Shown here piece after piece: positions 8,601 through 15,963 of a stretch of 18,127 nucleotides of DNA (its first letter is position 1; the number at the start of each line of letters is the position of its first letter). Source of the DNA: CAYTLQ01 sp964438715 (GTDB lineage: Bacteria > Bacteroidota > Ignavibacteria > Ignavibacteriales > Ignavibacteriaceae). The notes under the pieces are model-generated. The model worked only from the letters and a program-made list of their open reading frames with translations. It did not search any database and was not told the DNA's origin. A program made the translations under genes and the position numbers. The stretch covers positions 1 to 18,127 of the forward strand of contig CAYTLQ010000203.1 in NCBI GenBank assembly GCA_964438715.1, in the 5' to 3' direction.

Positions 8601-11366
8601 AATGTTAAAATAGAAAACCTGGGACCTGTTACCAATGATTCTGTTTATGTTCAGATGTTTTTTTCCGGGGAAGATTCCTCAGGACTATTTGCTGAAAAGA
8701 AAATTAAAGTATTCGGTAACCGAGACTCGGTAGAGTTTTATTGGAAACCATTTAGGGGAGGGCTATACGAGATAACTGTGAAAGTTAATGAGAAAGAACA
8801 ACTCCCGGAGCCGGATCACTTGGATAATCAAGCTAAGGTGACGCTCCCGGTATATAATATCTCGGAGCCAAATATTATTTCTCCTAATACCGGAGTTACT
8901 GTTACTGCAAATGACCTCGAGTTTCTTATTTCTGATATAGGCTTTTATATAGATAAGACTCTCGAATATTATATTGAAATTGATACCTCATCAGGCTTTT
9001 CACATCCGTTGATCTCGGCAGGTCCTCTCTATGCAACGGATGGCTTATTACGATGGAAACCCTCGCAGGCGCTTTCAGGAGAGTATTATTGGCGAACAAG
9101 AATATTTGATGGTGATGATTTTGGCAGATGGAGTGATTCGCGGTTACTAACGGTTGGAAATGTTACTACGAAAGGTTATACAGTACAGGGGAAGTTGTTA
9201 AAGTCACTTTCCACTTCTAACCTGTATTTTTCCCAGGATTTACAAGCGTTATTACTCAGAAAAGATTTCTTGCCTCCCAAACCGCAATATCCACGCATTA
9301 TTGAAAATATCGCTCTCTCTGATTCAGCATTATTCGATTCAACCGGTATGGGATGTTTAGCCACAGATGGAAAATATCTTTATGTCGCAAATCTGACCTA
9401 TTGGCTTACCAACTACACAGGAGATACAACCGGCAACTCAAAAATTTATAAAATAGGCACCGGTAAGGAAGGCACTATAGCGGGTCAATATTATGGGCCA
9501 ATACCAAATTTTGCAAGAAATATTAATGAATCGATGACCTGGTTTTCTGACGGGTACATTTATGTAGCAACCGGTGATCCCTATTATCTTATGAAAGTGC
9601 ATCCGGATTCAGGACTTGTTGACTCAGTCTTTATTCCTTCGGGACTTATTGATAAGGATTCTGCCAAAGTTCGGCGAGGTTCATTCTTTATATCCGCCGA
9701 TAGTATGTATGTCTATAATCTTTCAATTAAAGATACATTAGGTCGAACCAAGTACACAATTAAGATTTTTGATCCTCGTAATGGGTGGTCTGTAGTTGGT
9801 AAATATTATCATCCTGATGTAAATTCTTTTGCGGCAATGACCTCATTTTTCGTAAAAGATAATAACTTCTATCCTTATGAAAATTATACTTCCGGATATA
9901 TGCGAAGAATCGGGATATATGATGGATATTTTGATGAGGAATGGGTAGTCTCTAATCCAAATGTTCCTTCGGAATTTGTGTTTTACTATGCATGGGCATT
10001 CGATTGGAAAAATAATATTGCATACGCAACCCGTTGGCGTCCCGGTGTATCGAAATATCCGGTCATAACATCCTTTATTGGTAAATATTTGGATGCACAA
10101 GGTTCCTTAACTTCACAGCAAATCGGTCCGGCATCGAAGTGGAATTCATCCTCTTATGAATTGATTCAACTAGCGGCCGCCGGTTCCGCCAATGTTGTTT
10201 TACAGGGTTTAAATAATGAAACAAAGGCATGGGATACATTGTCGGCTAATTTGCCCCCGAACTTTTCTCTGGATACAATTTCCACCTCAAAGTATAGTTA
10301 TATGCGATTTCAGATTACATTTACCGATTCTTCATTCAATATATCTCAGCCGTTGGGTCTTAAGTCATTTAAACTAAACTTTGAGTCTCTACCCGAATTA
10401 GTTGTAACGAAGCAGGGTTTAAATTTTACGCCTGATTCGTTGTTACAGGGGTTGCCAATTACACTTTCATTGAAAGTGAATAATTATGGTGAAAGTAAAG
10501 CGGATAGTGTTCTTCTTGAGTTTTACCTTGATGGCGGGGATACTACATACACAACCAGGTATCTTGATGTGCCGGCGGACAGCTCTGCAAATGTATTCTT
10601 CGATATCCCAACAGCCCCATTAATTTTTAACCATAATGTAAAAGTGATTGCAAAAGCAAAAGTACCTGAGTTTTATACTTTTAACAATATAATAGACAAA
10701 GATTTCTTTGTAGCAAGGGATAGTATTAATCCGGTATTTAGTATTACCATAGATGGCAAAGAAATAATTAATGGGGACATTATTTCAAAGAATCCAGAGA
10801 TAATTGTAACATTGCGGGATAATAGTCCATTACCATTAGACACTGCTTATTTTACATTGATATTTGATAATGTCCCGATGAATTTCAGCCGCGATGATAT
10901 TGAATTTATTTACACGCCGTATCCGAATTCTGAAGCGAAAATAATATGGACCCCCGAGTTGAAGAAAGGAAGACATACCTTTGATGTGCTTGCAAAGGAT
11001 GGATCGGGAAATTTCTTTGATACTACTTACAGGCGAACAATATTTAATGTTTATGAGGAAGATGACATTGCCATTATCTATAATTATCCGAATCCTTTTT
11101 CAAGTGGTACGCATTTTACATTCGAATTAAGAGGCAATGAAGTGCCTGATGAATTAAAAATAAGAATTTTTACAGTAACAGGACGGCTTGTAAAAGAACT
11201 TATCTTAGGTAAACCCGATTTGAATATTTCTTTCAATAAAATTTATTGGGATGGAAAGGATCAGGATGGAGATGACCTTTCAAACGGTGTATATTTTTAT
11301 AAAGTGATAACGAAATTCAAAGATAAGACAAAAACATCTGTACACAAATTAGCAAAAGTTCGCTGA
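5619..11366 (+). CDS. Giant C25-family (gingipain/PorU-like) cysteine peptidase with T9SS C-terminal domain
   Basis: This is a 1915 aa secreted or surface cysteine peptidase. A signal peptide covers residues 1-20. Residues 30-180 look like the C25 propeptide (GEPWLPEVFFALGIP at 70-84). Beta-rich sequence follows to about 550. The peptidase domain spans about 600-965: LLGDMSYDYR (681-690), DAGLGRIS (731-738), catalytic His841 in YYGHGGG, and catalytic Cys873 in LSVTCYTAHFD. Next come a CARDB-like domain (970-1080), an Ig/FN3-like domain (1083-1190), a propeller-like region (1235-1500), a jelly-roll-like stretch (1500-1590), a second CARDB-like domain (1590-1700) and a beta domain (1710-1810). 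The C-terminal FlgD/T9SS module begins at IYNYPNPF (1820-1827) and ends with a WDGKDQDGD turn and NGVYFYKV. The catalytic pair is intact, so the enzyme is probably active. It may be the T9SS sortase PorU, which is also C25 with a retained C-terminal domain, or a gingipain-like effector. Its length exceeds typical PorU. A CGAGGA ribosome site (5607-5612) supports the ATG. Confidence 0.92.
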   Translation: MVRNLLVIVIVLSFEIYAVGSPSIKVIGKSYDYTIVEINSKGAFEVKDSLIDGIRYSYIKSKTYSFRKPGEPWLPEVFFALGIPFNSSVNTIVLNQESEIIEDKFILPYPATDSAGLQYEKSDFDRAIYSSNRFFPEQAAVGYEPAVMRYAKIAHIGFSPFRFNPVTKQLQFIKKVRIKIEHKSNNIYEGYQPVSSDPLTEKFLKDGVLNYSIAKTFMAKMPSATNLPQTEYWYNPDKVYYKIYLKVKGLYEISYSDFLNAGVTIAPGTKVNQIQMYNDGNNVPVEIKDDGDGIFNNSDHIRFIGKTPTPTPYATQNIYNNTNVYWITFEADSNQITRYRYKNSAPVSWDYTDQRYQRVDFYEKDSIYERLGYAPDGNRDYWYWDKASGYNNSPTYRFRGQFQPFKNFNLFFPFVKIRVNMHGMTTYNCFYDHNVRILVNDKFVGEAKWNGQESYTFEGSFMVSVDSVNIYPDGNYVTIETPGTQCHPSKSDEIRVNWFEFTYWSDNRVAGNVYNFSSVAGSFGAVRHWLWQWTSDTMKVYIPSRAEILINPTFLNDADKTVLFVDTLNGQTEYFAYGDSVFLKFDSIRADIRSSLRDVTNGADYLIISHRKFSQVAERLKIFRETHFPDTSISSPRVKIVYVDDIYDEFSYGLLDPMALQKFVKHAFENWQSPAVSYVVLLGDMSYDYRGKYSTSRPNYIPSIPHHSYTYGQSASDNGVVTVAGNDILPDAGLGRISIETVEEGNAILDKLETYPDDNNKVWKETVLLMASGLNPEDELRFGFNEASMSLDTNIVQSNGYRSRKIFRYPNKPEHLPYQGTTADIRSAFNEGCILANYYGHGGGYQWDETFLNEDIYIIQNGRKMPLVLSVTCYTAHFDNQNVFGEQFLKVPGKGAIGFFGSSGLTHWEIGKYINTFVFDEIFLRKNTVSGSTFLNAKALTPPIGYYANQIALLTYLGDPLLKVALPTEVDLAVTANDIDFTPSHPLVGDSVVFNVKIENLGPVTNDSVYVQMFFSGEDSSGLFAEKKIKVFGNRDSVEFYWKPFRGGLYEITVKVNEKEQLPEPDHLDNQAKVTLPVYNISEPNIISPNTGVTVTANDLEFLISDIGFYIDKTLEYYIEIDTSSGFSHPLISAGPLYATDGLLRWKPSQALSGEYYWRTRIFDGDDFGRWSDSRLLTVGNVTTKGYTVQGKLLKSLSTSNLYFSQDLQALLLRKDFLPPKPQYPRIIENIALSDSALFDSTGMGCLATDGKYLYVANLTYWLTNYTGDTTGNSKIYKIGTGKEGTIAGQYYGPIPNFARNINESMTWFSDGYIYVATGDPYYLMKVHPDSGLVDSVFIPSGLIDKDSAKVRRGSFFISADSMYVYNLSIKDTLGRTKYTIKIFDPRNGWSVVGKYYHPDVNSFAAMTSFFVKDNNFYPYENYTSGYMRRIGIYDGYFDEEWVVSNPNVPSEFVFYYAWAFDWKNNIAYATRWRPGVSKYPVITSFIGKYLDAQGSLTSQQIGPASKWNSSSYELIQLAAAGSANVVLQGLNNETKAWDTLSANLPPNFSLDTISTSKYSYMRFQITFTDSSFNISQPLGLKSFKLNFESLPELVVTKQGLNFTPDSLLQGLPITLSLKVNNYGESKADSVLLEFYLDGGDTTYTTRYLDVPADSSANVFFDIPTAPLIFNHNVKVIAKAKVPEFYTFNNIIDKDFFVARDSINPVFSITIDGKEIINGDIISKNPEIIVTLRDNSPLPLDTAYFTLIFDNVPMNFSRDDIEFIYTPYPNSEAKIIWTPELKKGRHTFDVLAKDGSGNFFDTTYRRTIFNVYEEDDIAIIYNYPNPFSSGTHFTFELRGNEVPDELKIRIFTVTGRLVKELILGKPDLNISFNKIYWDGKDQDGDDLSNGVYFYKVITKFKDKTKTSVHKLAKVR

Positions 11367-11531
11367 AAAAATTTCAAGTCGAAATAGTTTAAGTTTAAAT
11401 TAAAAAAAATTTAATTAGTTTTTCTTATTGTCTTAGTTGCAGAAATTACCTAAGTTTAAGTACTGTAATACATTCTGATATACACCCATTAATGAACTAA
11501 CAATATATTAAACAATAAAACCGGAGGCACT
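11367..11531 (+). promoter_or_regulatory. AT-rich leader with candidate promoter before the surface-protein gene
   Basis: This 165-base gap separates the C25 peptidase from the next + strand gene. The best promoter candidate is TTGTCT (11428-11433), a 17-base spacer, then TAAGTTT (11451-11457), which partly matches the Bacteroidota -7 motif TAnnTTTG. It would give an untranslated leader of about 65-70 bases. A purely A/T hairpin (11398-11404 pairing with 11410-11416) precedes it and is too weak to call a terminator. AT-rich DNA gives such matches by chance, so this is tentative. Confidence 0.3.
11523..11527 (+). promoter_or_regulatory. Shine-Dalgarno supporting a GTG start
   Basis: GGAGG ends four bases before the GTG at 11532. 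It is the strongest ribosome-binding match in the window and decides the start of the 1313-residue protein, because no in-frame ATG precedes the signal peptide. The spacing is shorter than ideal. Confidence 0.55.
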
Positions 11532-14500
11532 GTGAGAAGTAAAATTACTTTAAAAAGCCGCGTATTGATTACTGCGGTGTTCTCTCTACTTTTGCTCGTC
11601 GGGTCTGCTTTCCCACAAGTAACACCTTTGTGGCAAAAGTCTCAGGCGACGAATAGTTTTCCGTCATATATGAGCACTTCAAATACCGAAAGAGGATTCG
11701 CTTATGGTATGATCGGTGGTAATCCGCGTCTAGTAATCGCAAGTACAAAAGGGGGAAATAAACTATTTCAGTTGGATGCGAATACCGGAGATTCTCTGAT
11801 TTCTTATAATACATCCAATGTTACCGGCGGCACGCTTGCTATAAGTGATGTCGGCGTCTCTTCTGACGGTGTAGTATTTGCCTGTAATCTAGTTACAACA
11901 TCTTCAGCAGGCACCCCATTTAAAATTTATAAATGGACGAATACCACAGATACTGCAACTGTAGTAGCCACTTTTACAACAGGATCCTACCGTCTTGGTG
12001 ATAAGATAACAGTAGAAGGCTCAACCGCAGATAATTCCATAAAAATCTATGCAGTACATGCTGCAGCAACCGGAACCGCCTTTGTTGTATTTACTACTAC
12101 CGATAATGGTGCTTCTTTTACCGGAACAGCGGTAACTGTAACCGGACTAAATTCAGGAACTTCAGCCTCCATAGCTCCTGTTAATGGTGGCGGCGGTTAT
12201 TATGTTAAAGGAGGTGGCCAATCGGTAAAATTTGTTAATTCATCGAACACATTGGCCGGATTTGTCGATGCAAATTATATCCCTACAGGTGGTAATGCAA
12301 TTCGTTATTTTTCATCGGGCAGTAGAAAATTCCTTTTGGTTTTTTTAAATGGAAACTCCACTACTATAAATTCTTCAACTGCGTTTTATGAAAGAGCAAA
12401 AATATTTGAAATTATTGGAACAGACACCACCGGTGTAGTTGTCGGAAATACTCCAATATTAGGAACAAATGCTAACACAAATGGTACCGGAGATGTTGAG
12501 GTAGTTAATAATGGTGATGGTACATTTAAAGTTTTTGTTTTATCAACTAATAATGGTTTAGGAGCTTATTCATTTAATCCGGTAAATCAAAATGGTAATT
12601 TGGTTCTTGGTGCTACTCAGGATTTTGCTTCTTACTGGACGCCCGACAATTGGACAAGAAAATCCGGTCAGATGGGAACAAATATCTCATATACAACAGC
12701 CGGTTGGGTGCCTGATGATTTTGGAAATGTTACTACTCCTGTAAACAGAAGTGCAAAAATTAATGTTTATGGTGTAAGTCGCTATTACTGGTTGATCACT
12801 CCTACTGTTACCCTTTCTCCCGGAGTGCAGCATCAGGTTGAGTTTGATATAGCATTGGCGAAGTTTGGTAATACTACATGGGATTCGCTTGGTGTTGATG
12901 ACACTGTTGCTGTAGTTGTTTCTACTGACAATGGTGCTACCTGGCCTGCTTCAAATGTAATTAAGAGATGGGTCTATGGAGATTCAATTCCTACAACAGG
13001 TACTCATGTTGTTTTAGACCTTTCAGATTTCAGTGGTGATTTGAAAATCGGGTTTTATGGTGTCAGTACAATATCTAATAAAGATAACGATATCTTTATT
13101 GATAATTTTCAGGTTCGTGCTACCCCGGTTAATCCTATCTTTAGTGTTTCTCCGGAATCGAAGGACTACGGAAATATTCAGTTTGGTACCAGCTCTATGC
13201 CTCAGTCATTTACTGTAAGTAATATCGGTGCCGGTACACTGACAATAAACAGTGTTACACTTACCGGAGCGGATGTAACAAGTTTTGCTCTTACTGATAC
13301 TAACACTTATCCGAAAACACTGGGAGCTAATCAATCAATAACTTTCAGTGCTGTATTTGCACCCGCAGATACCGGTGTTAAAAATGCCGCAATCAGAATT
13401 GTATCATCGCCAGTTGAAGTTGATCATGATGTTCCTTTAACAGGTCGTGGTGTTGATTATACAATCCGTACTTTCCCTTATGCCGAAGGATTTGAAGGCG
13501 GTGTAGTTCCTCCCGGTGGTTGGCTAAATCCCGGTAATTACTGGAACAGAGGTACTGAAGCACATTCAGGCTCCTACGCCGCACGCGTTGCCTATAATTT
13601 TTCACCAACTGCTCAAGCGATTCTTCAGACTCCTCCTATAAATCTGCCATCTCGAAGCAGAGTTAAATTCTGGTGGAAAGATGATGACATAACCGTTGGT
13701 AAGAGTATTGGTGGTGGAGAATACCAGCCTGAAATTATTGGTCATGATACAACATTCTTTGAGATTTCTACCGATGGTGGAGCCACCTGGATTACACTTG
13801 ATACACTTAGTGCTGCCTCACCAATGACGGCATACGCTGAAGAAACACATGATCTTACTCCTTACGCGGGCGCCGGCAGACTTCTCCGTTGGAGAGACAA
13901 AACCGATGCATTAACAGCCGCTTATGGTGTCGGACTTGATGACATCTCTATTGAAGAAGTATTACCTACAGTTACATTATGGCAAAGATCTGCTGCGACT
14001 TCGACACTTCCTTCGTGGTTTTCATCTACCGGCAATACTGAAAGAGGATTAGCTTATGGAAAAGTTGGCAGTAATGATCGTCTATATGTTGTTAGCAGAA
14101 ATGCCGGTTTATTTGTCCGTATATTGGATGCAACTACCGGAGCTGATGTTGATACTCTGAAAGTAACCGGAATTTCCGGTGGCACATTCGCACTAAACGA
14201 TATTGAGGTAACACTTGATGGTAAAATATTTGCTGCAAACCTAACTACGAATGTTACAACATCTCCGCTTAAAGTTTATATGTGGGATAATGAAACCGCT
14301 GATCCCGTAAATGTTATTACTTTCACAGGTACTGAAGCAGTTCGTTTAGGCGACAGATTTACTGTAACAGGTAGTTACTCTGATGGTACTGCAAAACTGT
14401 GGTTTGCAAGTAGTACTACCGGATTTGGCAAGGTCTATGTCTTCAGTATGTCCGGGGGTGTATTTACAAATACTCCACAGGTAGTTAGTTTAAGTGATAA

Positions 14501-15473
14501 CGCTGTCGGTTCGATCGCATCTGTAGCTCCCTTAGGAAATGGGGATTTCTTCTGGAAGGCTAATGGACAGCGTGCTCGGAAATATCAGGCTAGTGGAGCA
14601 TTAATTGACACAATTTCTGGTTCTGTTATTGCAAGTGGATCGAACTCAGTGAAATTTACCGGAAGAGTTGCTCAGAATGAATATATTGTTCTCTTCCAAT
14701 ATGGTGCCGGAAATGAAAATGCCCGGATAGTGGAAGTTCCTTTTGGCAATTTAGGCGGTTCAAACACTTATGGTGTTACACCAAGTCTTGGTTCAAATTC
14801 CAATTCTAATGGAGCCGGGGATATTGCTTTCAAAGGTAACCCTGACGGAACTGTTGATGTTTTTGTTCTTTCAACAAATAATGGTTTGGGTGCTTATAAA
14901 ACCACATCTGCCGTGCCGGTTGAACTTGGAACATTTAGTGCATCGGTAAATGGTCAGTCAGTCAATCTTAATTGGTCAACAATTACCGAAACCAATAATG
15001 CCGGTTTTGCAGTCGAAAGAAAATCCCAAGGTGGTGAATTCACTCAAATTGCATTTGTTGAAGGTGTTGGAAACTCCACTGAAGTAAACAAATACTCATA
15101 TACCGATAACGATGTTGAGATTGGTACATATACCTATCGACTGAAACAGATTGATCTCGATGGTCAGTATAACTACTCTAATGAAATTGAAGTTGAGGTT
15201 AATTCTCCGAAATCGTTTGTTCTCGAGCAGAATTATCCTAATCCGTTTAATCCCTCAACAATTATTCGTTATTCGGTACCGAAAGATGGTATGATTACAC
15301 TTTCTGTATTTAATCTCCTTGGTGAGAAAGTTGCAACTTTAGTGAATGGAATGGTAAAAGCTGGTAGTTATGAAGTGTCATTTGATGCCTCAGCACTTGC
15401 GGCAGGTATATACCTCTATAAACTGGAGAGCGCAGATTTTTCAAATACTAGGAAAATGATGCTGATTAAGTAA
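11532..15473 (+). CDS. Large T9SS cargo surface protein with duplicated propeller-like domains
   Basis: This is a predicted T9SS-exported, probably surface-attached protein of 1313 aa; no enzymatic motif was seen. It starts at GTG and has a signal peptide (hydrophobic core 11-25, cleavage near SAFPQ at 25-29). Domains in order: a propeller-like repeat unit (33-346) beginning LWQKS and ending VLSTNNGLGAY; a jelly-roll, choice-of-anchor-J-like domain (about 365-535, ending IFIDNFQVRA); an ASH/choice-of-anchor-D-like domain (about 535-638, PESKDYGNIQFG, SFTVSNIGAGTL); a second jelly-roll (about 645-812, AEGFEGG to GVGLDDISIEE); a second propeller unit (816-1122); an FN3-like linker (about 1127-1222); and a type A sorting domain (about 1225-1313) with NYPNPFNPST (1234-1243), LLGEKVATL and GIYLYKL. 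The propeller units resemble DUF4623-type proteins of this phylum, but that label is from memory. A strong terminator follows. Binding of a surface ligand or matrix is plausible; its role is unknown. Confidence 0.9.
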   Translation: MRSKITLKSRVLITAVFSLLLLVGSAFPQVTPLWQKSQATNSFPSYMSTSNTERGFAYGMIGGNPRLVIASTKGGNKLFQLDANTGDSLISYNTSNVTGGTLAISDVGVSSDGVVFACNLVTTSSAGTPFKIYKWTNTTDTATVVATFTTGSYRLGDKITVEGSTADNSIKIYAVHAAATGTAFVVFTTTDNGASFTGTAVTVTGLNSGTSASIAPVNGGGGYYVKGGGQSVKFVNSSNTLAGFVDANYIPTGGNAIRYFSSGSRKFLLVFLNGNSTTINSSTAFYERAKIFEIIGTDTTGVVVGNTPILGTNANTNGTGDVEVVNNGDGTFKVFVLSTNNGLGAYSFNPVNQNGNLVLGATQDFASYWTPDNWTRKSGQMGTNISYTTAGWVPDDFGNVTTPVNRSAKINVYGVSRYYWLITPTVTLSPGVQHQVEFDIALAKFGNTTWDSLGVDDTVAVVVSTDNGATWPASNVIKRWVYGDSIPTTGTHVVLDLSDFSGDLKIGFYGVSTISNKDNDIFIDNFQVRATPVNPIFSVSPESKDYGNIQFGTSSMPQSFTVSNIGAGTLTINSVTLTGADVTSFALTDTNTYPKTLGANQSITFSAVFAPADTGVKNAAIRIVSSPVEVDHDVPLTGRGVDYTIRTFPYAEGFEGGVVPPGGWLNPGNYWNRGTEAHSGSYAARVAYNFSPTAQAILQTPPINLPSRSRVKFWWKDDDITVGKSIGGGEYQPEIIGHDTTFFEISTDGGATWITLDTLSAASPMTAYAEETHDLTPYAGAGRLLRWRDKTDALTAAYGVGLDDISIEEVLPTVTLWQRSAATSTLPSWFSSTGNTERGLAYGKVGSNDRLYVVSRNAGLFVRILDATTGADVDTLKVTGISGGTFALNDIEVTLDGKIFAANLTTNVTTSPLKVYMWDNETADPVNVITFTGTEAVRLGDRFTVTGSYSDGTAKLWFASSTTGFGKVYVFSMSGGVFTNTPQVVSLSDNAVGSIASVAPLGNGDFFWKANGQRARKYQASGALIDTISGSVIASGSNSVKFTGRVAQNEYIVLFQYGAGNENARIVEVPFGNLGGSNTYGVTPSLGSNSNSNGAGDIAFKGNPDGTVDVFVLSTNNGLGAYKTTSAVPVELGTFSASVNGQSVNLNWSTITETNNAGFAVERKSQGGEFTQIAFVEGVGNSTEVNKYSYTDNDVEIGTYTYRLKQIDLDGQYNYSNEIEVEVNSPKSFVLEQNYPNPFNPSTIIRYSVPKDGMITLSVFNLLGEKVATLVNGMVKAGSYEVSFDASALAAGIYLYKLESADFSNTRKMMLIK
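11628..12569 (+). repeat. Propeller-like coding repeat, copy 1
   Basis: This is the first of two homologous in-frame units inside the 1313-residue surface protein, 314 codons long. Anchors shared with copy 2 include LWQ(K/R)S, NTERG(F/L)AYG, (V/I)TGGT or (I)SGGT, RLGD(K/R), GDGTF or PDGTV, and the ending VFVLSTNNGLGAY. The DNA has diverged, so the duplication is old and maintained at the protein level. Confidence 0.85.
13977..14897 (+). repeat. Propeller-like coding repeat, copy 2
   Basis: This is the second homologous unit, 307 codons, starting LWQRS and ending VFVLSTNNGLGAY. It aligns with copy 1 end to end, with small indels in loops. The two units are separated by jelly-roll, ASH and jelly-roll domains rather than lying side by side. 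Confidence 0.85.
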
Positions 15474-15501
15474 TCTTTCTTTCGGAGACAATAAATTTAT
15501 T

Positions 15502-15527
15502 AAAGCCGCCCAATGGGCGGCTTTTTT
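15502..15527 (+). terminator. Strong intrinsic terminator
   Basis: GCCGCCC (15505-15511), loop AAT (15512-15514) and GGGCGGC (15515-15521) form a perfect 7-bp GC stem. It is extended by AAA (15502-15504) pairing with the first three of six T residues (15522-15527). It starts 28 bases after the surface-protein stop codon and should end the + strand transcript. Confidence 0.93.
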
Positions 15528-15963
15528 ACTTTAAACTTTAATAATGAATTAAAAACCGGAATTAAGGGGTCAAAATCAAGAAAATTGTGAAATAACTCAT
15601 CAATCCCCCTACCATCCTTTACAGGCTCCGACAAATTTTACTCCTTTTTTTCTGCTTTGTCATTATTCAATTTCCTTGTGCAATGTAATTAAAATATAAT
15701 TTCGCCATTTCTCGTGCTTTTTTCTCTTTCAATTCCACTGAGCTGAGTAAGTCCATTATACTATATGTCATCAAAGCTAACTTTAAGACCGCTTTAATTG
15801 GATAAAACTTCTGTGAGCAAATCCCCACTTTAATGAATTATTCGGGTTAATTAATCTTGCATATAACTAATAGTTAACACTTACTGAAACGGGAATTACT
15901 AAACTAATTGCGATGACAACAGAACAACAGTGAGGTTGAGGAAGTCAGCAAATTGTGGGGATT
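15528..15963. other. Intergenic region without a recognisable gene
   Basis: About 435 AT-rich bases lie between two convergent transcription units. I see no open frame with coding character, tRNA, tandem repeat or convincing promoter. Only two weak inverted-repeat pairs were noted: AAATCCCCAC at 15819-15828 with GTGGGGATTT at 15955-15964, and a short AGGGG/CCCCT pair around 15566-15610. No clear intrinsic terminator for the - strand helicase was found here. Confidence 0.6.

Noticed and set aside
11398..11416. Hairpin AATTAAA/TTTAATT after the C25 peptidase gene followed by T-rich DNA
   Set aside because: The stem is only A/T pairs and would be too unstable to act as an intrinsic terminator; such matches are expected by chance in this AT-rich gap.
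15566..15610. Short AGGGG/CCCCT inverted repeat in the intergenic region
   Set aside because: Five base pairs around a loop of nearly 40 bases is not a credible hairpin.
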